Source: Pomphorhynchus laevis
Lineage: Eukaryota > Acanthocephala > Palaeacanthocephala > Echinorhynchida > Pomphorhynchidae
Direction of reading: 5' to 3'
Assembly: GCA_012934845.2 (NCBI GenBank)
Contig: WNNJ02003641.1
Coordinates: 1-64,000 of the forward strand
Length of the DNA: 64,000 bases
The position numbers were made by a program, and so were the translations under genes. The stretch's first letter is position 1. Each line of letters starts with the position of its first letter. Positions 54,725 through 64,000 of this stretch are shown one piece after another. The notes under the pieces were generated by a model. The model was not told the DNA's origin, made no database searches, and saw only the letters and a program-made list of their open reading frames with translations.

Positions 54725-57652
54725 AGAAAAAAAAGAAAATATAATAAAAGTTTTCCCCATGGCATCCTCCATCCGTAATTTCTTTTTGAATTCGTTGATA
54801 TTGCTACTGCACACTGTTGACTCTCCAAGCCTATTCCACAGAGATACAACTCACCGATCAAATTGGACAGCTCGTGATTTTCTTATCCTTTCACGTCGCA
54901 GGGTTAAACCATGGCATCGAAGGATATTGGATGAGCGCAAATGAAGGCAATCTCGAAGTGGATGATCCAAATCATTAAGAATTTGCCAGACCATACTCAT
55001 ATCGATGTACCGGCGGGTCCACGTGACAGTCTCAAGTCTAAGTGATTTTAATCGATCAGGGTACGACAAAAATTTCAGTTGCGGTGCTAGCTTGGTAGCT
55101 CTATGAACTACCCTCTCTGAACTAATATGTTCTTTTGAATTTTGGGGATACACACGGCGCAGCATATAGAAGACGACTCAACACATGAGCAAAGATTAGC
55201 GGACGTAGGGCAAATTGATTGAGTGCAATGAAAGTGAGTCGAAGTTGACCAATTATCCCCAACTCATTTGAACAAGCATGTTCAGTATGTGTGACGGTAC
55301 TCAAATCACTGTTAATCCACACTCCCAAGTCCTTATATTTGCTCACTCGTTCTATATCACTGCTTTGAAAGCTATAATTAACTAAAGATTGAGCATTTCC
55401 GCCACGAACACGTAAATGTTTGCATTTTGATATATTTACAATCAACCTATTGAGCAGAGCCCAATTTTCAACTTCATCGATATCCCGTTGCAGTTTAACT
55501 CAATAAATTCCGGGATATTGTTGATGTAGACACTAAATAACAATGGACCCAATACTGAACCTTGAGGCACCCCTATATTACATGACCGCGAAAAAGAGTA
55601 AAAATTATCTACATGCACACAATAACTACGATTGCTTAAAAACGATTCAATCCATCTAACAAGCAAAAATGGAATGCCACTTTTCTCTAGTTTATTTAGG
55701 AGGAATCTATGGTCTACTCTGTCAAATGCCTTAGAGAAATCGAAGAATATGATGTTAGTAGCAATTGATACGGCTTTATTAGCTGACCAATCAAGATGGG
55801 CTGTGAGTAGATTAGTAACTGTTGAATAACCCTCACGGAAACCATGTTGCTCAGAAGCTATTACATTATTCTCACTATAAAACTTGACCATATAACCATG
55901 TATAATTCGCTCTAACATTCTACAACATAAGCAAGTAATACTTACTAATCTATAATTGTCTACTGAAGATCTATCACCCTTTTTGAAGATGGGGTGAATG
56001 ATCGATTGTTTCCACTCTTTTGGAAGATTCGTATCAATAATAGATTGTCCAAATATGTTACAAAGTGGTGTATATATTGAGTCTGCTATTCGACGAAGAT
56101 ATATCGAAGGTAACAAATCAGCACCTTTGGAGTTTGTCTCTTTAAGACGATGCAGTTCAGCTAAAACTTTCTCAGGAGTTATCAAATTAGCTATGTCTAA
56201 ACTAGGATATGAAACACTAGCACCTCTTATCGTCTCACTGTTCTGGATAGGTTCAGAATACTCGTTTGTAGTCTCTTTGTACAAGTAAAAATGCCTTGAG
56301 AACATCTCAGCAAGGTCGTCTTTAATAACGCTATCAAAATATTGGCCAATTGTTTTATTAGCGTTCCTACTACTATTCACATATAGAAAGAGAGCTTTGG
56401 AATCATGTCTACAACTATGAGCTAGACCATTTTCAAATAAATAGCGCTTATGTCGCTTTAAAGAATTGAAGAAATTTCTCGCCTGCTTATAAACACCATA
56501 TTCACAAAACCCACCCTTAAAGCATTTGAAACTGAAGTCACGAGCCTTCATCGCAGTAGCCAGCTCAGTATCAAACCAACGAGCGCTTTTCCGACTAGTC
56601 TTAGACTTCAAATGTGAGAATTTTACCATTAGAGAATAAAGCGTCACGCGAAAATGATCCCAGGCCTCGTCAACTCCGACAACAGCCGGATCAGGCCAAC
56701 TTACTCTATGCAGCTTTGATGTAATAACATCATAGTTCGCCCGAAAAACATTAATTTGACGTTTGTACCGAGCATGATGAAACACCCTCATTTGTATATT
56801 TAGCAAAACTTTAACTACACAGTGATCAGACAAACCAACAGGAGAATCATATTGGATACTACTGATTAATTGACTGTTTGTCGATAGGCAAAGATTAAGA
56901 AGGGAAGAACTACAACTTGAAAAGCGAGTATGTACATCAACAAATTGAGCAAGACCACAATAAGCAAAACACTCCATAAGGTCACAAGATTCACTATCAC
57001 AAGTAGGAAGAACCGTATTCGAAGTCCATTCAACATCTGGCATATTCAGATCCCCAATTATCACAGTATCACAATCTCCTCGCGTATACAACTCTATCTC
57101 TTCAATGAGTTTCTTAGATATTGCCTTAGGAGCACGATACACAAGACCCAGTATGATGGGTAAGCTGTTATCAAACTTCACCTGACACCACAAACTCTCA
57201 ACTCTATCAATAGACGACTTACTCAAAACGCGCACCTTAACTTCGTCTCTCATAAAGAGAGCTACGCCACCACCCCTACCCCCTATCCGATCACTACGGA
57301 ACAAAGAATAGCCTGGGATGGATACCTCGGCATCGGATACATCACAATTAAGCCAAGATTCTGTAATACCAACTATAATTGGATTAACAGACTCGGTCCT
57401 AAACTTTAGCTCATCGACTTTCTGTAACAAGCTCCGAACATTACAATAAAATATACTATGACTTTTATTCACACCAGTGCGAGTAATAATATCATCTCTA
57501 GCAATCTGACACACTTCAGATCCCAAATCAGCTAGGCACTTATATGCTGTAAGACCTTGCCAAAACCCTCCACATTCATGAGAGGCGATACATCTAGTGG
57601 GGACCAACTGATTCGAATGCGTCGCCTCACTACTTGAAAATTTTGCACACAT
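54725..57652 (-). pseudogene. LINE A ORF2 (CR1-type), RT active site deleted
   Basis: A 736-codon frame (57,652-55,442) carries the endonuclease (FYCNVRSLLQKVDELKF, IVGITESWLNCDV, GGGVALFMRDEVKV, VIIGDLNMPDVEW, GLSDHCVV) and RT (WKQSIIHPIFKKGDRSSV, FFDFSKAFDRVDHRFLL, GVPQGSVLGPLLFSVYI). After NNIPEFIEL the sequence jumps to LQRDIDEVENWALLNRL in another frame, so the ~27 residues that should contain the FADD catalytic motif are gone. Downstream frames give VNISKCKHLRVRG, VHRATKLAPQLKFLSY and the C-terminus, ending in A/T-rich sequence at ~54,725. Apart from this deletion and one or two frame changes the copy is well preserved. Confidence 0.9.
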
Positions 57653-58746
57653 AGATTGCTCTCACCAAGTGCAACACGAGATGCAAGTTCTTTCTTAGCT
57701 TGAGACAATTTCTCCCTTTGAAAAGCGTTAAGATATTTCAAGAGACTAACATGGAATCCTTTTAAACGATATGAATTTCGAAGAATTAACTCAGCATGCG
57801 ACTGCTCCCTAAATACGGCCTTGAGTAAACGCGGCCTATTACTAAGTGTATCACGCTTACCCTGTCGAAATAATGCAACGAGTTTAACACGTTTGACAAT
57901 ATCCACATTGCAAGAACCAAGTACCTGCGTCAATATAAATCTCACACTCTGGACGTCCTCGTTAAGACGTACTTGTGCGTTCTCAAATAAAGATTCTCTT
58001 ACATTGGCCAGAATAAGAGATCTACATCGATCAGCGGTGTGTTTCCTATTATTACCAATTTGCAATTCGAGACTGTCACGTGACACTGCGGATAGTGTAT
58101 GTTGACTTATCGTTGACGCTTGTTCCTTCTTTTTGACAGTCCCATTATCAGACATATGACCATGATTCAAAACCTGACAATATGTATTTTCATCATTAGT
58201 AACATCAGGTAAATGCACTGGAACATCCATGGCTACAGTCTCACCCTCTACAGTTAAATCTATATTCATTGGATTATTTGCAAGACTTGAGGAGGGATAT
58301 ATAGAGTTAAGACTTGAGGAGGGATATATAGAGTTAAGACTTGAGGAGGGATATATAGAGTTAAGACTTGAGGAGGGATATATAGAGTTAGAATAGCTTC
58401 CATCACTATGACTGGAATTTTCAACATTCTTAGTAGATTTGGAAATATGATCTTCCTTACTTTGACCGGCACTTATGCTTTTTGGAATTGGTGGAGCTGA
58501 TATGGGTCCAAGAGAATTACAACTCGACAGACCGACAACCAAGGGGGTAGATTCCGTATTCAAATCATTTATCAAAGATGCGCAGCAGTACCCGCAGTAG
58601 AAAGATGCATTAGACAGAGCTGTTTTCTTTTCCCCGGGAACTGAAACACTTGTCCACACATGACAATCTTCACTTGAACACCGAACCTGATAACCCACGA
58701 ACTTGGCAGCATCACCTCCCTTTGTAGTCTTCCTCTGTTTGACCAT
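57532..58746 (-). CDS. LINE A ORF1 protein (PHD-like zinc motif), intact
   Basis: 404 aa, ATG at 58,746. The N-terminus has VRCSSEDCHVWTSV ... FYCGYCCAS, the same zinc layout as LINE B ORF1. A low-complexity middle contains four copies of NSIYPSSSL (residues encoded at 58,283-58,390), and an RRM-like C-terminal half follows (RSLILANVRESLFENAQV, VKLVALFRQG, PRLLKAVFREQSHAELI). It is expected to bind LINE RNA. It overlaps ORF2 by 121 bp, and no stop interrupts it. Confidence 0.85.
   Translation of the reverse strand: MVKQRKTTKGGDAAKFVGYQVRCSSEDCHVWTSVSVPGEKKTALSNASFYCGYCCASLINDLNTESTPLVVGLSSCNSLGPISAPPIPKSISAGQSKEDHISKSTKNVENSSHSDGSYSNSIYPSSSLNSIYPSSSLNSIYPSSSLNSIYPSSSLANNPMNIDLTVEGETVAMDVPVHLPDVTNDENTYCQVLNHGHMSDNGTVKKKEQASTISQHTLSAVSRDSLELQIGNNRKHTADRCRSLILANVRESLFENAQVRLNEDVQSVRFILTQVLGSCNVDIVKRVKLVALFRQGKRDTLSNRPRLLKAVFREQSHAELILRNSYRLKGFHVSLLKYLNAFQREKLSQAKKELASRVALGESNLCVQNFQVVRRRIRISWSPLDVSPLMNVEGFGKVLQHISA
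58283..58390. repeat. Coding minisatellite, 4 x 27 bp in LINE A ORF1
   Basis: Four identical units of AGACTTGAGGAGGGATATAT plus AGAGTTA; 27 bp keeps the frame, adding nine residues per unit. Confidence 0.95.
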
Positions 58747-58959
58747 TATATGTATGTATATTCAGACTTTATCAGAGTAAAGTCTCTTGTGTAGATTTCA
58801 ATAAAGATTGTGTAGGTTCTTCTGGTATAAGTTTTTAGGTTTAGGTTCTTCCAATTTGGTTCTTTGTAAGTAGTTAATATGTATAACAAGATAGTTTAAA
58901 CTCCTAATTAATACAGATTTTTCCGCGAGCGTAGCGATCTGAATGTAATTTGCTAGAAC

Positions 58960-59435
58960 AGTTAAAAATTTTGTCTCCTTTAAATATTATCTTCTTTATC
59001 TTCATCGCCCTGTGAATTCCGTTATGCGTATTGTTTCCCCCACTGTTTTGATCAAATTTTCTCTTACCTATCTAAACGCAATTGGCTAACTATAGAAAAC
59101 CGCATTCTATTCCGTATCATTTGCATTACCTTTTGATTCCTTTATCATAATCGCCTTCTTATATGCATCTACATAAACTTACCGAATCCCGCTTCGCGCC
59201 CATAAATCTTCGTTCATGTGACTTCTTCACCGTGTTCCGTCATTTACCTCAAACTCAAGGTCGCCTTTACCTTTTTTGCCGCTCCTATTATCTAAAATAA
59301 ACTACCTCCTGCCATCCGCTCAACTGCCACCTTCCCATCCTTCAAACACAATATGTTATATCTCTTAATAATCGATTTCAATTATTCATACACTTTTAAT
59401 CTCTCCCACATATCAACATCAACCTTTCGCTCATT
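58960..59435 (+). pseudogene. LINE B 3'-end relic (plus)
   Basis: C-terminal words in broken frames: FRSCDFFTVFRHLP, then TTSCHPLNCHLPILQTQ, matching SLRSCHTLLLHVPN and APSFITFKHLLRSH of the 49.5-kb copy. Old. Confidence 0.65.
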
Positions 59436-59439
59436 GTTT

Positions 59440-60825
59440 TCATTTTTCATTTGTTGTAAAACTGTAAATTTGTAATTTTCTGGACTTGTAAGTAAATGTA
59501 TATCCACAATAACCACTTAAACCCGTTTATTTTAAACATGTTAACCTTTTTAATAAAAAGCACTTGGAAACTTTCCATGTGGATAAATGAGAAGTCAATT
59601 TTGTAAGAGTAGTTGGATAAGTCATTATGATCCAATATCTACATCTTAAGCATAATTGTTCCGATATATTTAATAAATTTATTTGTGCCTACAGAAATTT
59701 AAATCTATTAATTATTTACAGCATCTCGGTATTTTTCTAATTTAGATTACCTAGATATCCTATCAGCTAAAGAGCCAGACTTAGACTACAATACAATGGA
59801 AAAAACTAGAATATGATAGTCAAACTCACTGGGTACTGGAAATTAATGGAAATTTCCTCTTATCAATTAAAAGTTCAATGTATGGACATATTATGGTCTT
59901 TACTTTGAGCTGTGCTTTCGATACAAATTATAACCACTTTTTTGTTAACGTGTCTGCTGTAGTTTTATATGTTAATGCTTATTAATTGTTTCGTCTACTA
60001 TATTACTACTATTAATAAAACCGAATTGGCCAAATGTAACCGATTTACTATTATTTATTGCTGCATATTTAATTTTTTAATTTAATTTTATAATTATAAA
60101 TTAAGATATTTGTATTAATTAATTAGCTAGGTTGATTTGCGTCGTGCCATAAAAATGGTAGAGACCGTAGCCGAAATTATTGTCGTAGCCAGAATTTATT
60201 ATCAAAAAAACAAAAAAATATTTATTTAATTTATTAAATAAATAATTATTTAATTTTTATTCGGTAACGTAAAAAACAAAAAACAAAAACTTCACTGATA
60301 TGCTACTATCGAAAAAATCGTTTTTTCGCTTCTAATAAATTATGTTATTTTAGTTTTGATAACTAAGTTTTGTTATCTTAGTTTTGGAAAAATTGAAAAA
60401 ATATGTCATTCGGTGAAGACAATTTGAGTGCATTAAGATTAAATAAATTAATTAATTGATAAATGATCAAAATTTTGTATTATATTTCGATTTATCTCAC
60501 TGTTCTAAAGATTGACACATAATTTCAGATCTTAGAATCTTTCCAGCTTTCAGATCTTAGAATTATCTAGCTTTCAGATCGTTCAGCTTCCAGATCATCC
60601 ATATTTTATCAGAATTCCATTCCTGAAAACAAAAATAAAACAGCTTAAACCCACAATCCATTGTTCAGATCGTCGACCGTTCTGAAATTTTGCTTTGAGT
60701 CTGGAATCAATGTCCGCGTATAGAATAATAATAAAGATTGTCTTAAGAACTAACAATACTAAAGAATCTAAAAAAAGAGACATCAATGTTTAGAGTTAAT
60801 TCAATCGTAAACTTGTTCGTGTCTT
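59440..60825. other. AT-rich spacer
   Basis: No gene recognised. A short triplet of related words, ATTTCAGATCTTAGAAT, TTTCAGATCTTAGAATT and TTTCAGATCGTTCAG, occurs at 60,522-60,592. Confidence 0.5.
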
Positions 60826-60827
60826 GG

Positions 60828-60990
60828 TATTACGGCCTCAGGTCGTTAGGAATCTGAGCCATCCTGCTACACCAACACGCCGCTCTCCAACTGAACCATC
60901 CAGGGTCTTTTACCCCCCCCGAAGAATCAAATCAAGGCAGACGATGTTAGGTGAATTCGAGATGAGGAGCTTGAGAAACCTTAGTATTTG
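60828..60990 (-). mobile_element. GC-rich short element with tRNA-like module, copy 2
   Basis: The minus strand has A box TGGTTCAGTTGG (60,887-60,898) and B-box-like GGCTCAGATTCC (60,849-60,860), with a poly-C tract at 60,913-60,919 and GAGAAACCTTAGT.TTTGCTCT shared with copy 1 (5,990-6,330). It abuts a LINE B 3' fragment. Confidence 0.6.
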
Positions 60991-61260
60991 CTCTTATCAC
61001 TGTCTTCCCGTAATTCCCTCTTATTCTACGTTCCTAATTACTCTAACAACCACGGTCTCCAGTCATTCCTCGTCGCCGCTCTACTTGCCTGAAATTAGCT
61101 CCTACTCGATTTCCGCCGCGCTCCCTCCTTTATTACATTCAAATACCGCCTTAGTACCTACATCCTTGACACACGATTTAGATTTGTGTTTGTTGTTGTC
61201 ATGTAAGCGTGTACCGCCACGCATTTGCCACGTAAAAAATCTACTTTTATAATATTGAAA
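60990..61260 (+). pseudogene. LINE B 3'-end fragment (plus)
   Basis: Reads LPVIPSYSTFLITLTTTV and SLTHDLDL in the C-terminal frame and ends TGCCACGTAAAAAATC, the LINE B 3' terminus. Confidence 0.78.
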
Positions 61261-61499
61261 AGGCATCGCTAACATTCCGAGTCTATGTTCCTTTCCATTT
61301 ATAAAGGCTTTTTGTAAAAATCTCCCTATAAAAAGATTGTTTATACCAAGTAGAAGTCGTTTGTCATGAAGTATCCGTGTTGTACGATATTTCGATAGCG
61401 TTTTACTGTAAACTCGAAGTCTAGTTTACTCCTCACTGGTGTAAAGGCCAAGACAAATTCTCTTGCTAATTTAAATAAGTGATTTTTAATATTTCTGAT

Positions 61500-64000
61500 G
61501 TGACAACTTACGCCATTTATTATTCTCCCATGTTCGGGATGAGAATAATTTATTTAAAGTGGCAATTGCGTGCCAGCTGCACGCTAAAAAGTCAATTAAC
61601 AAAAAACAGCAAAAGTCAGATAAATTAGTTAAATTGTTTAAATGGGATCGAATTTGGTGTTTGAAGCAGGGCAGGGAGGTTGATTGGCGTATACGAATAG
61701 TTAGATGATTCCACGAGATAAGAGCAGCCATAACGAAGGAGCGGAAGTCAAAAGAGGTAGAGTAGTTTGGGACATGTAAAATGGAATTACGTGAACGCAA
61801 AGAACAGTAAACAGGACGAGAATTGTCGAGAAAAGAAAGGTTGAGTAATGAAGGGGTATGAAAAGTTACAAGACGGAAAGCAATAAGACGAATTTGAAAC
61901 GACAATAAATGATAGACAAATCGAGAGAATCAAGATGGTGGGATGTATGATCAAAACGACGAAGACGGGGGTGAATTCGGACGGCTGCTTTGACGATGCT
62001 TTGTTGTGGAGAAGAGTGAATGTAGGTGAGTTGAAAAATACACTAAGACAGTAATTAAGTCTTAAGAAAATGAGAGAAGATATGAGAGTCATACAAGAAG
62101 GGAATTCGATCAATCTACAAATTTGACGGAGGTTGCGGAGAATCAAGGTAGATGAGAATACTTTATCTCTAACGAAAGGTTTACGTGAAAGTCTGTTGTT
62201 GAAAGGGAAGCCTAGGAAAACGAGATTGTCAAAGATAGGAAGAATTGTAGAATTTAATGACACGAGGAAGGTTCTAAGCCGGAACGTCGAGGAGACATAA
62301 TAATGACGAAGACGATGGAGAAGAATCGAGTGATCGCTGATGTCAAAAGCAGATTATAGATCTAGAGAAACTATGACATTACATAATTTTTGATCGTGCG
62401 AGATGAGTCAGTTGTTATAAACTTTAACGCGTGCAATTTCAGTATAGTGATTAGAGTGAAAAGCAGCTTGGAAGGGAAGAAACAAGTTGGAGAAAAATAG
62501 ATATGCATTAACTTGCTTGAGAACAAGACGCTCAAGGAGTTTATAGAAGGTTTGGGAGAAGTGAGATAGAACGGTACGAAGACGGTAGTGAGGGGTCGGT
62601 ATATTGCTTTTTGAGAAGAGGGCGCACAGTGGCGCATTTCCTGTTGGAAGCAAATGAGCGGCTGTAGATAGACAAGTTGAACAATAGATGATAAGATATA
62701 TTTAATAGATGTATTATATATTTATATAATATATATTATATTTAAATATATATTTAATACATATATATTTCAAAGACGAACAGATATATTATGATAACAT
62801 AGATGGGCAGATATATTATTATTATTATAGTGTACAAGTTACTAGCCGCAAATGGCTGTTTCAACTGTTCACAAATTACATTTTAAAATATCAATTAAAA
62901 TACATCCACGAATCCAAATTAGAGTTCACAATCCACTTCAGCAGCATCTTCTTGAAGTGTCGATTGTATATTTAAGTATTTATGTTGGAATTGGGTCAGA
63001 AGGTGATGTTTTATTAGGTAATGACAGCAGAACCGAAGAAACTTCATCAGACGAAACGGGAAGAAGGTGGAATAGTTCTGGGAGGGAAGTATTTAAAGAG
63101 AAGAGTGGGTACAAGGGGGCTACGGGTAGTAGGGAAAGTAAATTAGATAGCTTAGTTTGTAGATAAGAAGAAAATTCATCAGGATTTATATTACAAGAAG
63201 TAGATGATCGTGAAAGAATTGAGTTTAAGATTTTCCAATGAGATTTAGAATTGGAAGATGACTCGAGTTGATTTCGCCAAAAGAGAGTACGTTTAGTTGA
63301 GATGTGAACGGCGTAGAGAAAAGTAGGAATCACGGAGATTTGGAGGGAGTGAGTTGGGATAACGTTTAAGAAAGCGTTTATACATACGAAAAGAGTGACG
63401 GAGTAGACACTTAGAAATACTACAGTCAGAATCGAACCATGGAGCATAGCGCAAGCGCTGGGAACGTATACGAATGAGATGTGAACGGCGTAGAGAAAAG
63501 TAGGAATCACGAAGATTTGGAAGGAGTGAGTTGGGAGAACTTTTAAGAAAGCGTTCATACATACGAAAAGAGTGATGAAGTCGACGCTTAGAAAGACTAC
63601 AGTTAGAATCGAACCAGGGAGCATGGCGCAAGCGCTGAGAACGTCGAAGTCGACTAGGCAGTGGATTTGTTTAAACGGATCAAAGACCCAGGCGCGATAT
63701 TATTGAAGAGGGATGGATTATTATCAGGAAGAATGGTTGCTAGGATAGACCTGAAAGCAGATACATCATCACCGAGGCGAGATTGTGGAGAAGCAGATTC
63801 GAGAGGCTTCAAGTTAGATATGACAAGCTAGCAGACATCGATCGCGCGAAAGAAAACGATTACGTGGAAATGGTGCACGGACAGACCTGATAGGAGTAGA
63901 GGCAGAAGAGCAGATAAACGTCAGAATGACAGGGATGTTAAGTGAAGATTTTAGATAGTTTGGAGCCTGTGTGACAGGAGTGGAGTGTTTAATCGGTTTA
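61500..64000 (-). pseudogene. LINE B copy, divergent, runs off the window
   Basis: Minus strand from the 3' end (TTATTTAAAGTGGCAATTGC at 61,549) through C-terminal words (SFVMAALISWNHLTIRI), RT words (LRPLLERLVLKQVNAYLFF-like at 62,490-62,560) and endonuclease-RT linker words (PWFDSNCSLSKRRLHHSF) to ORF1-like sequence at ~63,650-63,990. The ORF1-to-endonuclease join near 63,650 implies a large internal deletion. Multiple frameshifts. Confidence 0.78.
63301..63650. repeat. In-frame 177-bp tandem duplication within LINE B
   Basis: Units start at 63,301 and 63,478 with GATGTGAACGGCGTAGAGAA. The period of 177 bp is 59 codons, and both units remain open in the same frame with the repeated words SKxxLxHSFRMY and LRDSYFSLRRSHL. 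Confidence 0.9.

Overview
The window is AT-rich invertebrate nuclear DNA, most likely from an insect or other arthropod. Three spliced host genes have GT-AG introns, one of them only 46-50 bases long, and the rest is packed with retroelements typical of arthropods. There are no operons, ribosome binding sites or CRISPR arrays.

Layout. 1-5,000: a foldback element, a 3 x 236-bp tandem repeat, a decayed LINE and a nested MITE. 5,091-8,423 (+): a three-exon VKORC1 gene (151 aa) whose second intron is full of repeats. 9,769-20,437 (-): an eight-exon IMPACT-like gene (RWD plus UPF0029/IMPACT domain, 243 aa, all splice phases agree). Its 6.7-kb intron holds an intact 898-aa Penelope-like element (PLE) of the Naiad type (GIY-YIG nuclease at the N-terminus, then reverse transcriptase) on the opposite strand. 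20,440-28,060: AT-rich DNA with SINEs, Naiad 3' tails, LINE scraps and a CCAAT-rich island. 28,300-35,850 (-): exon-like segments of unrecognised function, interrupted by a Naiad copy, a 1-kb repeat and a LINE with a restriction-like endonuclease (LINE C). 36,547-40,250 (-): a second LINE C whose C-terminal nuclease module runs in frame into an AIFM1-like (apoptosis-inducing factor) oxidoreductase. 40,803-44,610 (+): a three-exon gene of unknown function with a broken Naiad copy in intron 1. 44,700-64,000: copies and relics of two LINEs of the CR1/L2 group (LINE A, LINE B), two of them nearly full length.

What stands out. (1) The LINE nuclease-AIF chimaera. (2) Sequence signatures like hammerhead ribozymes (CTGATGA and GAAA next to complementary arms) in at least three unrelated repeat types: the foldback at 1-385, a tRNA-derived SINE family and, more weakly, the Naiad 3' tail. 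(3) A three-way-junction RNA with a GNRA tetraloop just upstream of the intact Naiad ORF. (4) At least a dozen Naiad 3' tails scattered on both strands, pointing to a recently active PLE that is mostly 5'-truncated on insertion. All homology calls come from motif recognition by eye; no search was run.
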